A stretch of 64,000 nucleotides of DNA from Poronia punctata. Taxonomy: Eukaryota; Ascomycota; Sordariomycetes; Xylariales; Xylariaceae. The position numbers and the translations under genes are program-made. The notes under the pieces are model-generated. The model worked only from the letters and a program-made list of their open reading frames with translations, was not told where the DNA came from and made no database searches. Shown here piece after piece: positions 1 to 10,217 of the stretch (within the stretch, counting starts at the first letter, position 1; every line of letters starts with the position of its first letter). The stretch is from contig MU401517.1 in NCBI GenBank assembly GCA_022579005.1, positions 119,408 through 183,407 on the forward strand, in the 5' to 3' direction.

Positions 1-2495
1 ACAACGAGATTTGAGCAACAACTAATGGATGTTCATCCTTCGCCTTTGATGTCGGTAGCTTGGAATACTTGACACGGTATGCAGTATCTACACGTATATA
101 TGAGGCCATTACACGTATATCCTTTGGCAGAATACCTTGTTATCTAAAAGCGACGTTTTGGAAGTAGACAAGGGGAGAAGGTAGCCAGCCAGGCACGACT
201 GGTATTGACTCCGATTGAGGGGTTATCCTGTCGGACAGTTGGCCCAAGTCAGAGATGAAACCAAGCCCTCGGAGGCAGAAACAGAAACACGGATACTATG
301 ATACTACACAGTAGTTTTTGTACCTGGTACCCTTGGCGCCTGGGATGCTACCACCTCTAGTCTAGCCGCTGCCCTAGATGCAGTCAGAGGTGAGAATACA
401 TAAGCCCTACCGGCTTGCAAGGTCCAAACCAGGCCAGTAATGCTGGTAACGTCGTGGTGAGTCACAAAACCCCGATTCAATTCCCACTGAATCGCAGGAT
501 CGTGAAGACACATGCGAACCCGGGAATTGGTTCGTCTGATTGATCAAATTTCTTTTCCACTTCTACTTTGGACATTTCTCCTGTCTTATTTTATTCCCCT
601 GTTCTACTCATAGCTCGGGTCGGGGATGGAGGATCGGGCGGGAATAAATGGATGGATCTTACTGCGTGATACTTCTGCCAACCGACTTGGGCTTGGAAAA
701 GAATAACCTACCTGGACCATTCTGAAATATCTTCTTACAGCTGGTCAAACTACCTATGTGTAGATACTTGATGAATAAAGGGACATCCTGAATTGAAAGA
801 GGCAGAGTCGTCCTCGATGCAGTACTAAAAGGCATCATGCGCTCTGCCACGCCCTTGCAATAACAAGCATGCTCATGCTCATGCGCATGCGCATCGGCGC
901 ACTGAGCCACCCAAGCTAACCTACACGGGCCAGCATAGGCTTTCTCCGTGGGGTCCAATCCCCGCTGGGGTAAGCAAATGCGAGCTCCACGAATACCTTA
1001 GGGTAAGCCCTATGAAGTACTCATATTTTCAGTTAATGTTGTACGCAACAACGAGCAGAGAAAATCATAGTGTACGAAAAGCCTCTTTCCGAGATGCTTC
1101 CTTCTCGGATCCCATACCAAGTGCTGCAAGAGATCGATCGTGAGGTTTACAGGGACGCGTTACGCGAGTAATGGATGGATCTTGATAGTGCCAGGGTAGA
1201 CGTGCTTGTACAGATGTGGCTACCTGTACATGTACTCGTAAAATGCTATGCATGTTTTCCGACCGAACGGAAACCGGGGTTTGTTGTCCACACCCTACTG
1301 TACTAACGTACGAGTAGAAGCATTACTTTGCCTTGGGAAATGTCCGTCTATTGAGCTTCCATTCTTTCTAGCATCGACTGAAAACAGGCACATCGTTGAG
1401 AAAAATTTACCTTTGCGCCTTAAGTTCATAACTGCTGTATTTTTGTGCGCTTTGAGACGAATTGGAGCCACCGAAATGGCACATCTCAGCTCTGATGGAC
1501 TCCGGGCTCAGATGAAAAGAGATTTTATGAATGTGTACTGTGGAAAGTACATACTCGTGGTAGATTCCTAAACCAGCTGGCCGAGAAAACCCTCCAATAA
1601 TACGTGTACTCAGTAGGAGAGATGGGGCCGAGCACCTGCAGTTGCAACTCGCAAGGCAACCTTGAACTCCACAGGACTCAAACCACCGATATGCTCACCA
1701 ATCTATAGCAAGGTTAATAGCTTACACTAGTCTAACCTAGCATCCGCTACCTTTTTTATTGACTACAACAAATGGTCTATTACGAGATTAATAATCACAG
1801 AGTCAAATCAACAGAACAGGCTGCAACTTATGCTTGTTCTGCTAACCTACCACGTACCTATGAAAACGAGGGGTTGCTCTAAATACACGTAGAGAGAGAG
1901 CAGCAAAGTGCATAACCTAGTTGGTCAGAGAATACTCGTAAAGCAGCAGGATTTGGAGATGCCTCAACCCAGTTAATTCTGTATACCTACAAGGTACCGG
2001 CAAGAGGATAAATACACCGGAATAAACCTAACCTGGTCGCTTGCCTACCACACTAAGTCCGATTGTAGAAAGGCGTCAGTATTAGGTATGACTCACACCT
2101 CTAAGCCCCAAGAATACCTACATGTACAGACCTTTGTCACTCGCTAACTGATTTCCTTGCCGGATTGCCCTGTTACAGAGAGCAATTCTTACACAATCAT
2201 GCTGTGGAGTAGGTAAGAAGGGACTTTGGTTAGACACACGCAGATACCCACCCCAGGAACCAATATGGGTCTTTTTGTGCCCACGTTTTCTGCGAACCAG
2301 TTGCAAACTCAAAATATCATTGGCTGCATGTCCTGGCTGGACCCCACCTGGTCTCACGCAATGTGCCCTCTTGTCCCACCACAAGGCACCTACCTATTAT
2401 TACTTGTACTCCTGCTGTAAAATGGCTAGGCTGATGCGTCCAAAAATCTGGTTGCCTGAAAAAAAATACTAAAGGCACTGATTCCCGCGTCCACA
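1..2495. other. Intergenic region, no gene recognised
   Basis: About 2.5 kb without a convincing coding region. Open frames here are short, lack recognisable motifs and overlap on both strands. The stretch holds several copies of the word ACGAGTA/TACTCGT (near 1227, 1310, 1552 and 1932) and two TGASTCA sites (458-464 and 2089-2095). The right part is presumably the cpc-1 promoter. Confidence 0.6.
2089..2095. promoter_or_regulatory. TGACTCA, candidate CPC1/GCN4 binding site upstream of cpc-1
   Basis: A perfect TGACTCA palindrome lies about 460 bp upstream of the first cpc-1 uORF. TGASTCA is the recognition sequence of GCN4/CPC1 bZIP dimers, and autoregulation of cpc-1 through such a site is known in Neurospora. 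A second copy, TGAGTCA, sits at 458-464. A 7-bp match is weak evidence alone; position makes it credible. Confidence 0.45.
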
Positions 2496-2555
2496 CACGT
2501 TTTTCCCTTTCTTTTTCCCCTCCTCAACCCCCTCCTTTTCAATAAAAATTTACAC

Positions 2556-2618
2556 ATGAATCTGTCTACACGTCGCTACGATGCGCTAAATAACCCAACC
2601 CCGTTTCCCGCCTACTAA
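2556..2618 (+). promoter_or_regulatory. cpc-1 uORF1, 20 codons
   Basis: ATG at 2556 opens a 20-codon frame ending in TAA at 2616-2618. The start context is weak (C at -3). A second ATG inside it, at 2581, encodes only two codons. In Neurospora cpc-1 the first uORF is also short, and it acts like GCN4 uORF1: ribosomes translate it and resume scanning. The same role is inferred here from order, size and position. Confidence 0.75.
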
Positions 2619-2712
2619 GAGCTCTTGTAGCCAAACCGCCAACATTCAGTCATCAAAGAAAAACAATTTATTCTCCACTCCACCTCATTCAGCTCTTCCT
2701 TTCCAGGTTGAA

Positions 2713-3219
2713 CTGAACTTAGAAGAAGCTATCTCCAGCTCTCACGCAAGTTCCCAACCCTCGCCCACCATACCCACGCAAGACTTTTCAGTCTTCACCA
2801 CGGATTCCACTCAGTCACCATGGCCTCCCTCCAGTTCCCAGAGCCAGCCGGCACCATCCGCGCAACAGCACAACTATCAGCCCCCGCCACAACAGGACTT
2901 TGTCTTGTTCGACTCACCCCGACCCGAGAGGACAACCGTTAGCCGAACCGCCTCATCGTCTGCTTCCGCAGCAAACTTTGGATCACTTAGCAGCAGCAAT
3001 AACGCTACCACCAAGAAGCTTGATTCGAGCACCCAAGCCGCCCGCGTGCAGCAGATACTCCAAGCAACCCACCGGTTTAATTCTCTTGTACAAACCCAGA
3101 CATCGCCGCAACAGTTTTACGCGCCCTTATCCGCCCCCAACGCGGCTAATAGGCAGCCATTTGTTGCCCGTCCACCCGTCCCCTTGTTCTCGGAAAGTAG
3201 TCAACAACCCCGGCCCACC
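2713..3219 (+). other. Conserved-type non-AUG N-terminal extension of the CPC1 frame
   Basis: The cpc-1 frame stays open from 2590 (after TAA at 2587-2589) to the main AUG at 3220, with no AUG in frame. Its translation is protein-like: Ser/Gln/Pro-rich with hydrophobic-acidic patches such as TQDFSVF (about 2776) and QQDFVLFDS. The best near-cognate start by eye is CTG at 2713, with G at -3, just ahead of LNLEEAISSSH. Initiation there would add 169 residues. Conserved in-frame extensions reached from non-AUG codons upstream of uORF2 are described for Pezizomycotina cpc-1 homologues; this locus fits that pattern. The exact start codon is inference. Confidence 0.65.
2820..2942 (+). promoter_or_regulatory. 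cpc-1 uORF2, 41 codons including stop
   Basis: ATG at 2820 in a strong context (CACCATGG) opens a 40-residue frame ending in TAG at 2940-2942. It lies in a different frame from cpc-1 and overlaps the N-terminal extension. It begins 201 nt after uORF1 and ends 277 nt before the main AUG; I found no other AUG in either interval. This is the geometry of GCN4-type delayed reinitiation, with uORF2 as the inhibitory element that ribosomes bypass when eIF2 ternary complex is scarce. Confidence 0.8.
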
Positions 3220-3972
3220 ATGGATCTTCAAGGTAAACATCCGCCTGCTCCCTTCCGCAGACGGACCCAAAGCTTACAAGCGCATAAATCAGACGCGATG
3301 AATGACCTCCAAGGCTTCATGCCTTACGGGCGTGGTACTCCGACTGCTTTCCCCTCTCCAATTGGAGGCGGTGACGTCGACGTCAGCCCTGCTCCCAGTT
3401 CTGTGCACATGGGTACGGTCTCGCCAGTTGAGCTTCTCCTACAAGATCAGTACTCGGCGCCAAATTCCTCTGCTTTCACAAACTTGACAACGCCGTCGAA
3501 CTATGGCGAGTCACCCGGGTTTGAAAACTACGAAGTCTCCCCGAACTTTGGCGACTTTGAGGCTGGTTCTTCGGACAACTGGTTCCCTCTGTTCCCGGAG
3601 AGTAGCGAGGCTGATCAGCTCACTACTCAGCCAAAATCGCCGCTTCTGGCAAATGAGGAGCTGGATGTTTCCGACACTCAATCTTCCCCTCGTCCCAAAC
3701 CAAGCAATTCGCCACGGTCTCAAAGCCACGGCCGGCACTCTTCCGTGTCGGGTGTGAACGCTCGACGACGTGACAAGCCTCTTCCTCCCATCATTGTCGA
3801 AGACCCTAACGACACGGTGGCCATGAAGCGGGCACGGAATACTCTTGCTGCTCGTAAGTCTCGAGAGCGCAAAGCTCAGAAACTCGAGGAACTGGAGGAG
3901 CAGATTGCGAAGCTAGTAGCGGAGCGCGATCATTGGAAACGGGTTGCTTTGAGCCGACCTGGCGGTGCATAG
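3220..3972 (+). CDS. cpc-1: Cross-pathway control protein 1 (GCN4-type bZIP activator)
   Basis: Nuclear transcription activator of amino acid biosynthesis genes under amino acid starvation. The 250-residue product starts at an ATG in good context (ACCATGG). Its C-terminus carries a GCN4-class bZIP: basic region MKRARNTLAARKSRERKAQK followed by a short leucine zipper ending in VALSRPGGA. Upstream is an acidic, aromatic cluster (DNWFPLFPE) like the GCN4 activation segments. Length is close to the Neurospora protein as I recall it (about 270). There is no intron. Control appears mainly translational, through the two uORFs in the leader, with a possible longer isoform from the in-frame extension. 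The downstream neighbour, reading toward it, is a GCN20 homologue from the same pathway. Confidence 0.93.
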   Translation: MDLQGKHPPAPFRRRTQSLQAHKSDAMNDLQGFMPYGRGTPTAFPSPIGGGDVDVSPAPSSVHMGTVSPVELLLQDQYSAPNSSAFTNLTTPSNYGESPGFENYEVSPNFGDFEAGSSDNWFPLFPESSEADQLTTQPKSPLLANEELDVSDTQSSPRPKPSNSPRSQSHGRHSSVSGVNARRRDKPLPPIIVEDPNDTVAMKRARNTLAARKSRERKAQKLEELEEQIAKLVAERDHWKRVALSRPGGA

Positions 3973-5235
3973 GGGTAACCGTCTCGGGATTTTCCTATCG
4001 GAATGTATGTTGTATGGAACTGGAGGGACGGGCTATGCCAGCTTTGTCACCTCATTTCTTTTTCTTGAAGGGCAACAGTACCAAAGCGATGGTTGTTATT
4101 GATGCTTCGGACTTGAAAGCTGTCGCTGTTGACTCTATCTTGGCTCTCTTTCTGTCGTGTCGTTTTCTCTTTGGGGTCTTCAGTGGATTATCAGAGTGGC
4201 GGTTTCATACTTCGTAAAGTATAAGGAAGGGGGAAAAGCAAAAGTCGTGTGTCGTATTTCCTTATCCGTATGTGTATTTTTGGATGGCACCCTAGCGTAG
4301 CCACCTCAGGATTCTCTTTAAATCAACTTGGTCAATCTCGTGAACCTACTATCCTCTGCTTCTCATCCATTGTGAATGCCACGTCGTGATTATTGGCCCT
4401 CGATACGGTTGTCCCGTCTTTCGTAGTTGAAGTTTCAAGGTCGTATCTTGGAGTAGAAGCACTTGTATATCTAATCAACATCTCGGGTTAGGTATTAGGC
4501 CGTCCCGGGTGCCCGGGTGCCGCAATCACGTTGTGTTATAATGTTCACCGATGCCTAAAGGGAAGGAGGTGGAAGGTTCGTCGATAATATTAGCAAGTAC
4601 TTCGTGCCAGTCATGATGTTCTCGGGGTCGGATGGGTGTGCGCGTTGGGCTGATTGATATACGTGAGGGAGGGAGGGAGTATATGAAGGTTAGGTAAGTC
4701 TAAAAAGATAAAAATCAGTGATGCGCGGCATGCTGACCTTACCTACTATATATTTAATTAGTCATCTTGGAGGTTTCGTCGTTGCGTGCATATATCGATA
4801 TGTTGTATTGGTCTTGGTGTTGATAGGTATTGTCCGTTTGGTGTTGGTGGGTACTTAGGTACCTAGGTTGAGTAATTGATTATATCATCTTACGCTTGAA
4901 AAACGAAGAGAGAGAAACGACAGAGGACTGAACCTTGAATGAGTGAACGAACGGTTTATATGTTTATGTTCAGATCTGTAGATACCTTAGGTTCGAAAGA
5001 TATTAGTTCGGACACGTCATTCGGACGAGTCATGATCGATTGAGTCACTCACGACCCTCGTCTCCACCAGTTAGCTAGGTTAGATAGGTTAGTTGCGAAG
5101 CGACAACTCACTTTGCATATACATATATATATGGGAATTTTTAACCTAGCAAATCAAATCAAAACAGCTGTTGTTATAAATACTTTTTTTATTATAATTG
5201 TATCGGATTTCGGGTGTAACTAGTAAAGCCTAGTA
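3973..5235. other. Convergent intergenic region between cpc-1 and GCN20
   Basis: Holds the 3' ends of both convergent genes. No coding region is evident. It contains a TGAGTCA at 5041-5047, several TAGGTA/TACCTA words (4850-4870, 5080-5095) and a short AT-rich stretch just beyond the GCN20 stop. Confidence 0.6.
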
Positions 5236-7643
5236 CTAATGAGCCTTGACAACACCAGCCTGATCAGCCTGAGCAGCGATTCTCTTCTTATACTGCTGGA
5301 CATCACCGGGGAACTTCCAGACCGTTCCGTTCTCGCATACCCAGAGACTCTTGCATACCGTCTGCAACATGGTGACGTCGTGAGAGACCATGAGGACGCC
5401 GCCCTGGAACTCGTTGAGTGCTTCTGACAGCGCGTCCATGGCCTCGATATCGAGATGATTGGACGGTTCGTCGAGGACAAGGATGTGCGGTTGCGTGAGC
5501 GCCAGACAGGCGAATGCGACACGAGACTTTTGACCTCCGGACAAGAACTCCATCTTCTGGAGACCCGTCGTGCCGGTGATGCCGAAGGAGCCTAGATATC
5601 GGCGGTACTCCTCGTCGTTGCGGCCCGGGTAGTTCTTGGACATGAAGCCGACGGCACTCGTATTCAGGTCCAGAGCGTCCACGTGATGTTGGGCGAAGAA
5701 GCCGATGCGGAGTCGCGAGTTTTGTGATATCGTACCTTGGGTAGGCGACAACTTGCCGATGAGCAGCTTTAAGATGGTGGTTTTACCGGCACCGTTGGGT
5801 CCCACGATACCGATACGTGAATCTAGCTGCACGTCCAGATCCACATTTTTCAGCAGGATCTGATCCGGGCTATATCCAAAGGTGACGCCGGACATCTGCA
5901 CGATAGGAGGTGAGAGCTTCTCCACTTCCGGGAACTTGAACTTGACGCTGTACTCTGCCTCGGGGGGCTGGAGGATGGGCATACGCTCCAACTTCTTGAT
6001 ACGGGACTGGGCTTCGGCGGCTTTGCCGGCATTATAACGGAACTTGTCGATAAAGGCCTGGAGATGGGCACGCTGGGCCTGGTTGTTTTCGTACTCCTTC
6101 TTCGCAATCTTCTTCCGTTCTTCCTTGGTGGCATAGAAAGACTCGAAGTTGGCACCCCTGTAGTAGTCGAGGCGCTCGGAATGCTGGTGAATGATGTCGG
6201 TCGCTACCTCGTTTAGGAAGGCTCTGTCGTGACTGACTACCAAGATGGTGCTCGGATATGTCTGAAGGTAATTCGATAAGAAGGTAATGGAAGGGACGTC
6301 CAACATGTTGGACGGTTCGTCCAGAAGAAGTAGGTCGGGCTCGCAGAAAAGAGCTCTGGCAAGGGCCAAACGCATACGCCAACCACCCGAGAAGGTCTTG
6401 GTGGCGTACTGTTGTCGTTCGGGGGAGAAACCCAGACCGGCGAGAATAGAAGCCGCTCGAGGTTCGGCCTTGTCTGACTCCATCTCTGCAAGCTTGGATT
6501 GAATATCACCCAGCTTCTGATCAAGCGCATCTCGATCACGATCTAGCTTGGCCGCATCAGCCGAAGTATCAGCCATGGACGGCCTCTGTGCTTCGATTTC
6601 GGCTAGACGGTCGGTGATTTGCTGGGATAGTTGTCAGTATCAATGTATCATAATATAATAAATGCAGGTTGCTCCATACCTTTTGATCTCGGATCAACAC
6701 TTTTCGCCAGACGTCGGCATCCAAGACAGCCTGTAAGGCGCTCGTGTCGTCTCCAGTAATCTATAGTAACCACGGTTAGTTAAAACTGAACTGCGAATCA
6801 TATGGAGCGTGCACGGTTTACAATGCAGGGGCCGTTTTGTTTACTTACTTCTTGTTCGACATGCAGAATAGAGATATGAGTAGGAATGGCCAACTCTCGT
6901 CTCGACAGAGCCCTGAGTAGGGTAGATTTACCCACACCATTGTTACCAACCAAACCGTAACGATGACCATAGGCAAGGGTCAAGTCAGTGCCGGTCAGAA
7001 TCCTAGTGCCGCCAATGCTGACATCGACGTTCTCGAGCTTGATGTCCTTGGTCTTGGCAGTGGCGCCGCCGATACCCAGCTGGAGCGGGTTGACAGCCAT
7101 GTAGAAATCTTCGTAAGACTGTGACTCATCCTGGTTGATGAGTCGTGAAGCCTCGTACTCGACAGTCTTGAACTGTTTCTTGCTCTGCTTGGCCGCGATC
7201 TTCCGCTCGGCCTTTTCTAGCTTCTTGCGGTCGACCTTGGACTCGACCTTGCGCGTGTTGGCAGACTCGAGATCGACACCGCCCGTGGCGACGGCCAAGG
7301 TAGAAGACATGTTCCGCTGTGAGCCGACCTGGTACGCATGATCCAGACGCTTGACGGCCGATAGCCCGCGGCGTTCCGCGTTAGTCCCGTTGGCCGCTTC
7401 GTATTTATCGACCCATTTCGAGACCAGGGCACGGATCTTCTCCTCTTGTGCCGGAGTATCGACGTTGCCAGAGGCGGAAAGAAGGAGCTCGGTTATGGCC
7501 GCAGCAGCTTCAGATAATGGAGATTGGTCTGAACCCTCGTCATCCTCGTTCCATGCTGTCGACGCATGTCTGAGGTACCCGATAGAGTATTCAGAAACGA
7601 CAGGGTCGATATCTGGCAAGACCGCTCTGATGTCGGCTTCCAT
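5236..7643 (-). CDS. gcn20: ABCF ATPase, GCN20 family
   Basis: Cytosolic, ribosome-associated ABC protein without membrane segments; with GCN1 it promotes GCN2 activation by uncharged tRNA. Three exons: 7643-6849, 6760-6680, 6621-5236. Introns are 88 and 58 bp with GTAAGT and GTATGG donors, giving 753 residues (yeast Gcn20 is 752). An N-terminal GCN1-interaction-type region of about 200 residues precedes two ABC domains. ABC1 has Walker A GNNGVGKST (end of exon 1), signature FSGGWRMRLALARAL and Walker B LLLLDEPSNMLD. ABC2 has GPNGAGKTT, FLSGGQKSR and LVLDEPSNHLD. The start is the first ATG of the open frame. ABC1 has DEPSNMLD where DEPTNHLD is usual. It converges on cpc-1, the effector of the same pathway. 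Confidence 0.94.
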
Positions 7644-8324
7644 TTCCACTGTGTACTTGTTTCAACTTGCAACGCTATTCGCTTTTATTGATGACAATAT
7701 TAGGTCTAATCGGCAAGTAAGACCCCAGAATTCAAGAGCCTGAGTTCCTTGTCTTGTAGTCTTGAAGAATAACGAACAGCGAGTATCTCACAACATAAAG
7801 AGTGATATGTTCATCACCTCTTGGAGAAACCCCCCCACCAACAATAGTGGGTCGTTGAAAGTTGGTACCTGGGACGGACAGGCGGGTAAACTTCGGCGCG
7901 GGCGGCTCTGATTGGCTGATAAATCCTCAGGAGTCAGTCGGGCTTGCAGCTTGCCGTCTCCTCCTGTCTGTCCTGTTCGCTACTGAGGAATCCTATGTCC
8001 CAAAACTGAGGTGACCGTGGGTTCCTTACTTACCTAACCCAAGAACAACTTCAACTTCTTCAACTTCATTTCTCTCACACTTATTCTATCGGATATACCC
8101 CTGATGGACGGCATTCCTTCATCGACGTAAAACACGTTTGGGAACATGATGAGGCGAGGTTAGCGTTTGTCTAACTCGTAGGTTATTAATTACTCACCAA
8201 GCACGAAAAGCATTTGAGATTTCCTATCTTATTACCTACCTACGAGTAGTGTGATGCCGTAACTATCCAACATCTCTAACCAAAGACATGAAAGTAATGT
8301 ATGTATTCAAGTAAGAAGTATTGA
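7644..8324. other. GCN20 promoter region
   Basis: A 680-bp gap between the GCN20 start and the 3' end of the next minus-strand gene. No coding region is visible. It contains a run of eight C at about 7831 and pyrimidine-rich stretches. No TGASTCA site is seen here. Confidence 0.5.
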
Positions 8325-10217
8325 TCAATAGTCAAAGCTTTCAAAGGCGACCTCCTCTCCTTCCGTCCATTGTAAGAGACTTTTCATCATCTCCGGCCCC
8401 GTACAACAGAAATACTTTCTCCTTCTCTCGTCCCCTGTCTCGAACAGCACATCATTCCTAGTCATCCTGCCTTCTACGACGGCAGCCCCAAGATTTCTCA
8501 CCTCAGCCAAGAGATCACCATCATCCTCCTCTTTATGATCTGGCACGACGCCCGTTACAAAGAGCTTCGTAACGGATCCGAGGCCGCCAATCTCGTTAAA
8601 GGCGTAAACGGCAAGGGGTAAATCCTCGGCACGTAAACTCCACAATACCCTCAAATTCCTCCCGTCCGTCTTCCTCATTAGCAAGCCAGGTGCCTGGGCC
8701 AAAAGAGGCGTGATGCCTACTCCGGCAGCAACAAAGACGTTTTGTTTGATTTCCCTCTCGACAATGCGGAAGTCATCAACACCACCGAAGCCGAGGACCG
8801 GGATCTCGAGCGGAACACGCATATTCCATTTAGCGAGAAGCGAAGTCGCTGGCCCGTGTTTCCTAACGATGATGTCGAACTCTTCTGCTGCTGCGCCCGT
8901 CGCACTCTTGCTATTACTATTACTACTACTAACAGTAAACGTGCGCACGAAATCATCATTCAGACTCTGCGGATCGTCGTCCCGCATATGCGCGTACCCG
9001 TTATCCAACTCGGGCGAGAAATCCAAAGTGACATGTTGACCGGGCATCCAAGAAGAATGAGAAGCCATCTCGCCTCCAATCCTGAATGTATAGCGTGAAA
9101 TAGTAGGTGTGAGGACCTGTCTATTCAGTAGTGTCGCAGTAGCAGTAGAATTGGTGTTGACAACAACCCCTTTTTCCACCTCGCCCGCAAGCCGTCTCAC
9201 AGGCGGGTTATACGGCGAATAATCAATAACAGACCCACGAAACGGTAATCCGTCTCGCACGAACCTAGCCTCGGAGACGTCGATTTGCACGGCAAGTTTC
9301 GCATGTGGCATAACCTCCGCCGCTTGTTCTCCCGCCAGAATAGTCGTGCGGCCAGTCAGATAGAGCACATCGCCCGTTTCGAAGTCCGGGATGACGAGAC
9401 CGGCTACCGGGTTCTCGGCGAGATTCCCTAGGGTCTGATATAGACGGTTTCCCGAATATTCCGGGTATATCAACGATAATACCCCTCCTCCTCCTCCTCC
9501 TACTCCCTCCTCATTCCTTAACACGCGCACGAACCCCGGAGCCCCACCGCGATGATTCACATCCATGCTCCCATCATCACCGTATTTACTAGCGATGAAG
9601 AACAAGTCCGCCTTTCCGATAAGATCGAGAGCTCGGCGGGGCAATGGAAGAGCAGAAGAGACGAGTTCCGGACTCGGCACATGAGGTACGATATGCTTCT
9701 TATTCAAGTACTTGGGACAATTCCCCAGCGCCTCTTCCACCACAAACGCCATCTGCAAATTCGCTACCCCGGTAGTAGTAGTAGTAGTAGTAGTGGCGGT
9801 TCCTTCGGCTTCCGTCATCGTCGCGCCAGCAAGAAACCGACCCGCGAGCTTGAGCCTGTCGCGGGTTCCCAGATCAATCGAAAGTGCAGCCATGATTTTG
9901 CCTTGGGGAGATCCGCGTGCGGCCTGCTGCAGCTGCACCACGGGATCGAACCTCGCATCGACAAGCGCATTCGCCACCAACACGTCTTCTTCTTCGTCTT
10001 CTGCTGCCAAGGGACGACAGAAACCCGCTTCGCCGCCCCATACCGTGACCCAGGGACGGCCTTGGTCGTCGAGAGTGCCGAATGCCACGAGAGGCGAGAC
10101 GTATACCCTATAGGCATGTGCTTGCTTTAGGCCCTGGACGGTCGGGTTACCACGGCTGGTGGGAACCCCGAGCATTCGCTGCACGGCTTGTTCGCCGGTA
10201 TGCCATTGCGTGATCAT
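8325..10217 (-). CDS. Split-barrel flavin protein fused to ferredoxin-reductase domain
   Basis: Probable soluble flavin oxidoreductase, 630 residues, single exon, starting at the first ATG (MITQWHTGEQ). The N-terminal half (about 1-330) is a pyridoxamine-phosphate-oxidase-like FMN split barrel, with the family stretch RLYQTLGNLAENP and FETGDVLYLTGR. The C-terminal half (about 360-630) is an FNR-type FAD/NAD(P) unit: VRTFTVSS for FAD, FVAAGVGITPLLAQ for nucleotide binding, and terminal FCCTGPEMMKSLL ending in FESFDY. Some fused relatives continue into a 2Fe-2S ferredoxin domain; this one stops before it. Two coding microsatellites add low-complexity runs: GTA repeats (9772-9795) give poly-Thr and CTC repeats (9484-9501) give poly-Gly. 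Substrate unknown. Confidence 0.85.
   Translation of the reverse strand: MITQWHTGEQAVQRMLGVPTSRGNPTVQGLKQAHAYRVYVSPLVAFGTLDDQGRPWVTVWGGEAGFCRPLAAEDEEEDVLVANALVDARFDPVVQLQQAARGSPQGKIMAALSIDLGTRDRLKLAGRFLAGATMTEAEGTATTTTTTTTGVANLQMAFVVEEALGNCPKYLNKKHIVPHVPSPELVSSALPLPRRALDLIGKADLFFIASKYGDDGSMDVNHRGGAPGFVRVLRNEEGVGGGGGGVLSLIYPEYSGNRLYQTLGNLAENPVAGLVIPDFETGDVLYLTGRTTILAGEQAAEVMPHAKLAVQIDVSEARFVRDGLPFRGSVIDYSPYNPPVRRLAGEVEKGVVVNTNSTATATLLNRQVLTPTISRYTFRIGGEMASHSSWMPGQHVTLDFSPELDNGYAHMRDDDPQSLNDDFVRTFTVSSSNSNSKSATGAAAEEFDIIVRKHGPATSLLAKWNMRVPLEIPVLGFGGVDDFRIVEREIKQNVFVAAGVGITPLLAQAPGLLMRKTDGRNLRVLWSLRAEDLPLAVYAFNEIGGLGSVTKLFVTGVVPDHKEEDDGDLLAEVRNLGAAVVEGRMTRNDVLFETGDERRRKYFCCTGPEMMKSLLQWTEGEEVAFESFDY

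Noticed and set aside
9552..10130. 192-codon plus-strand frame
   Set aside because: Lies entirely antisense within the flavin oxidoreductase, whose domains are clear; no motif of its own.
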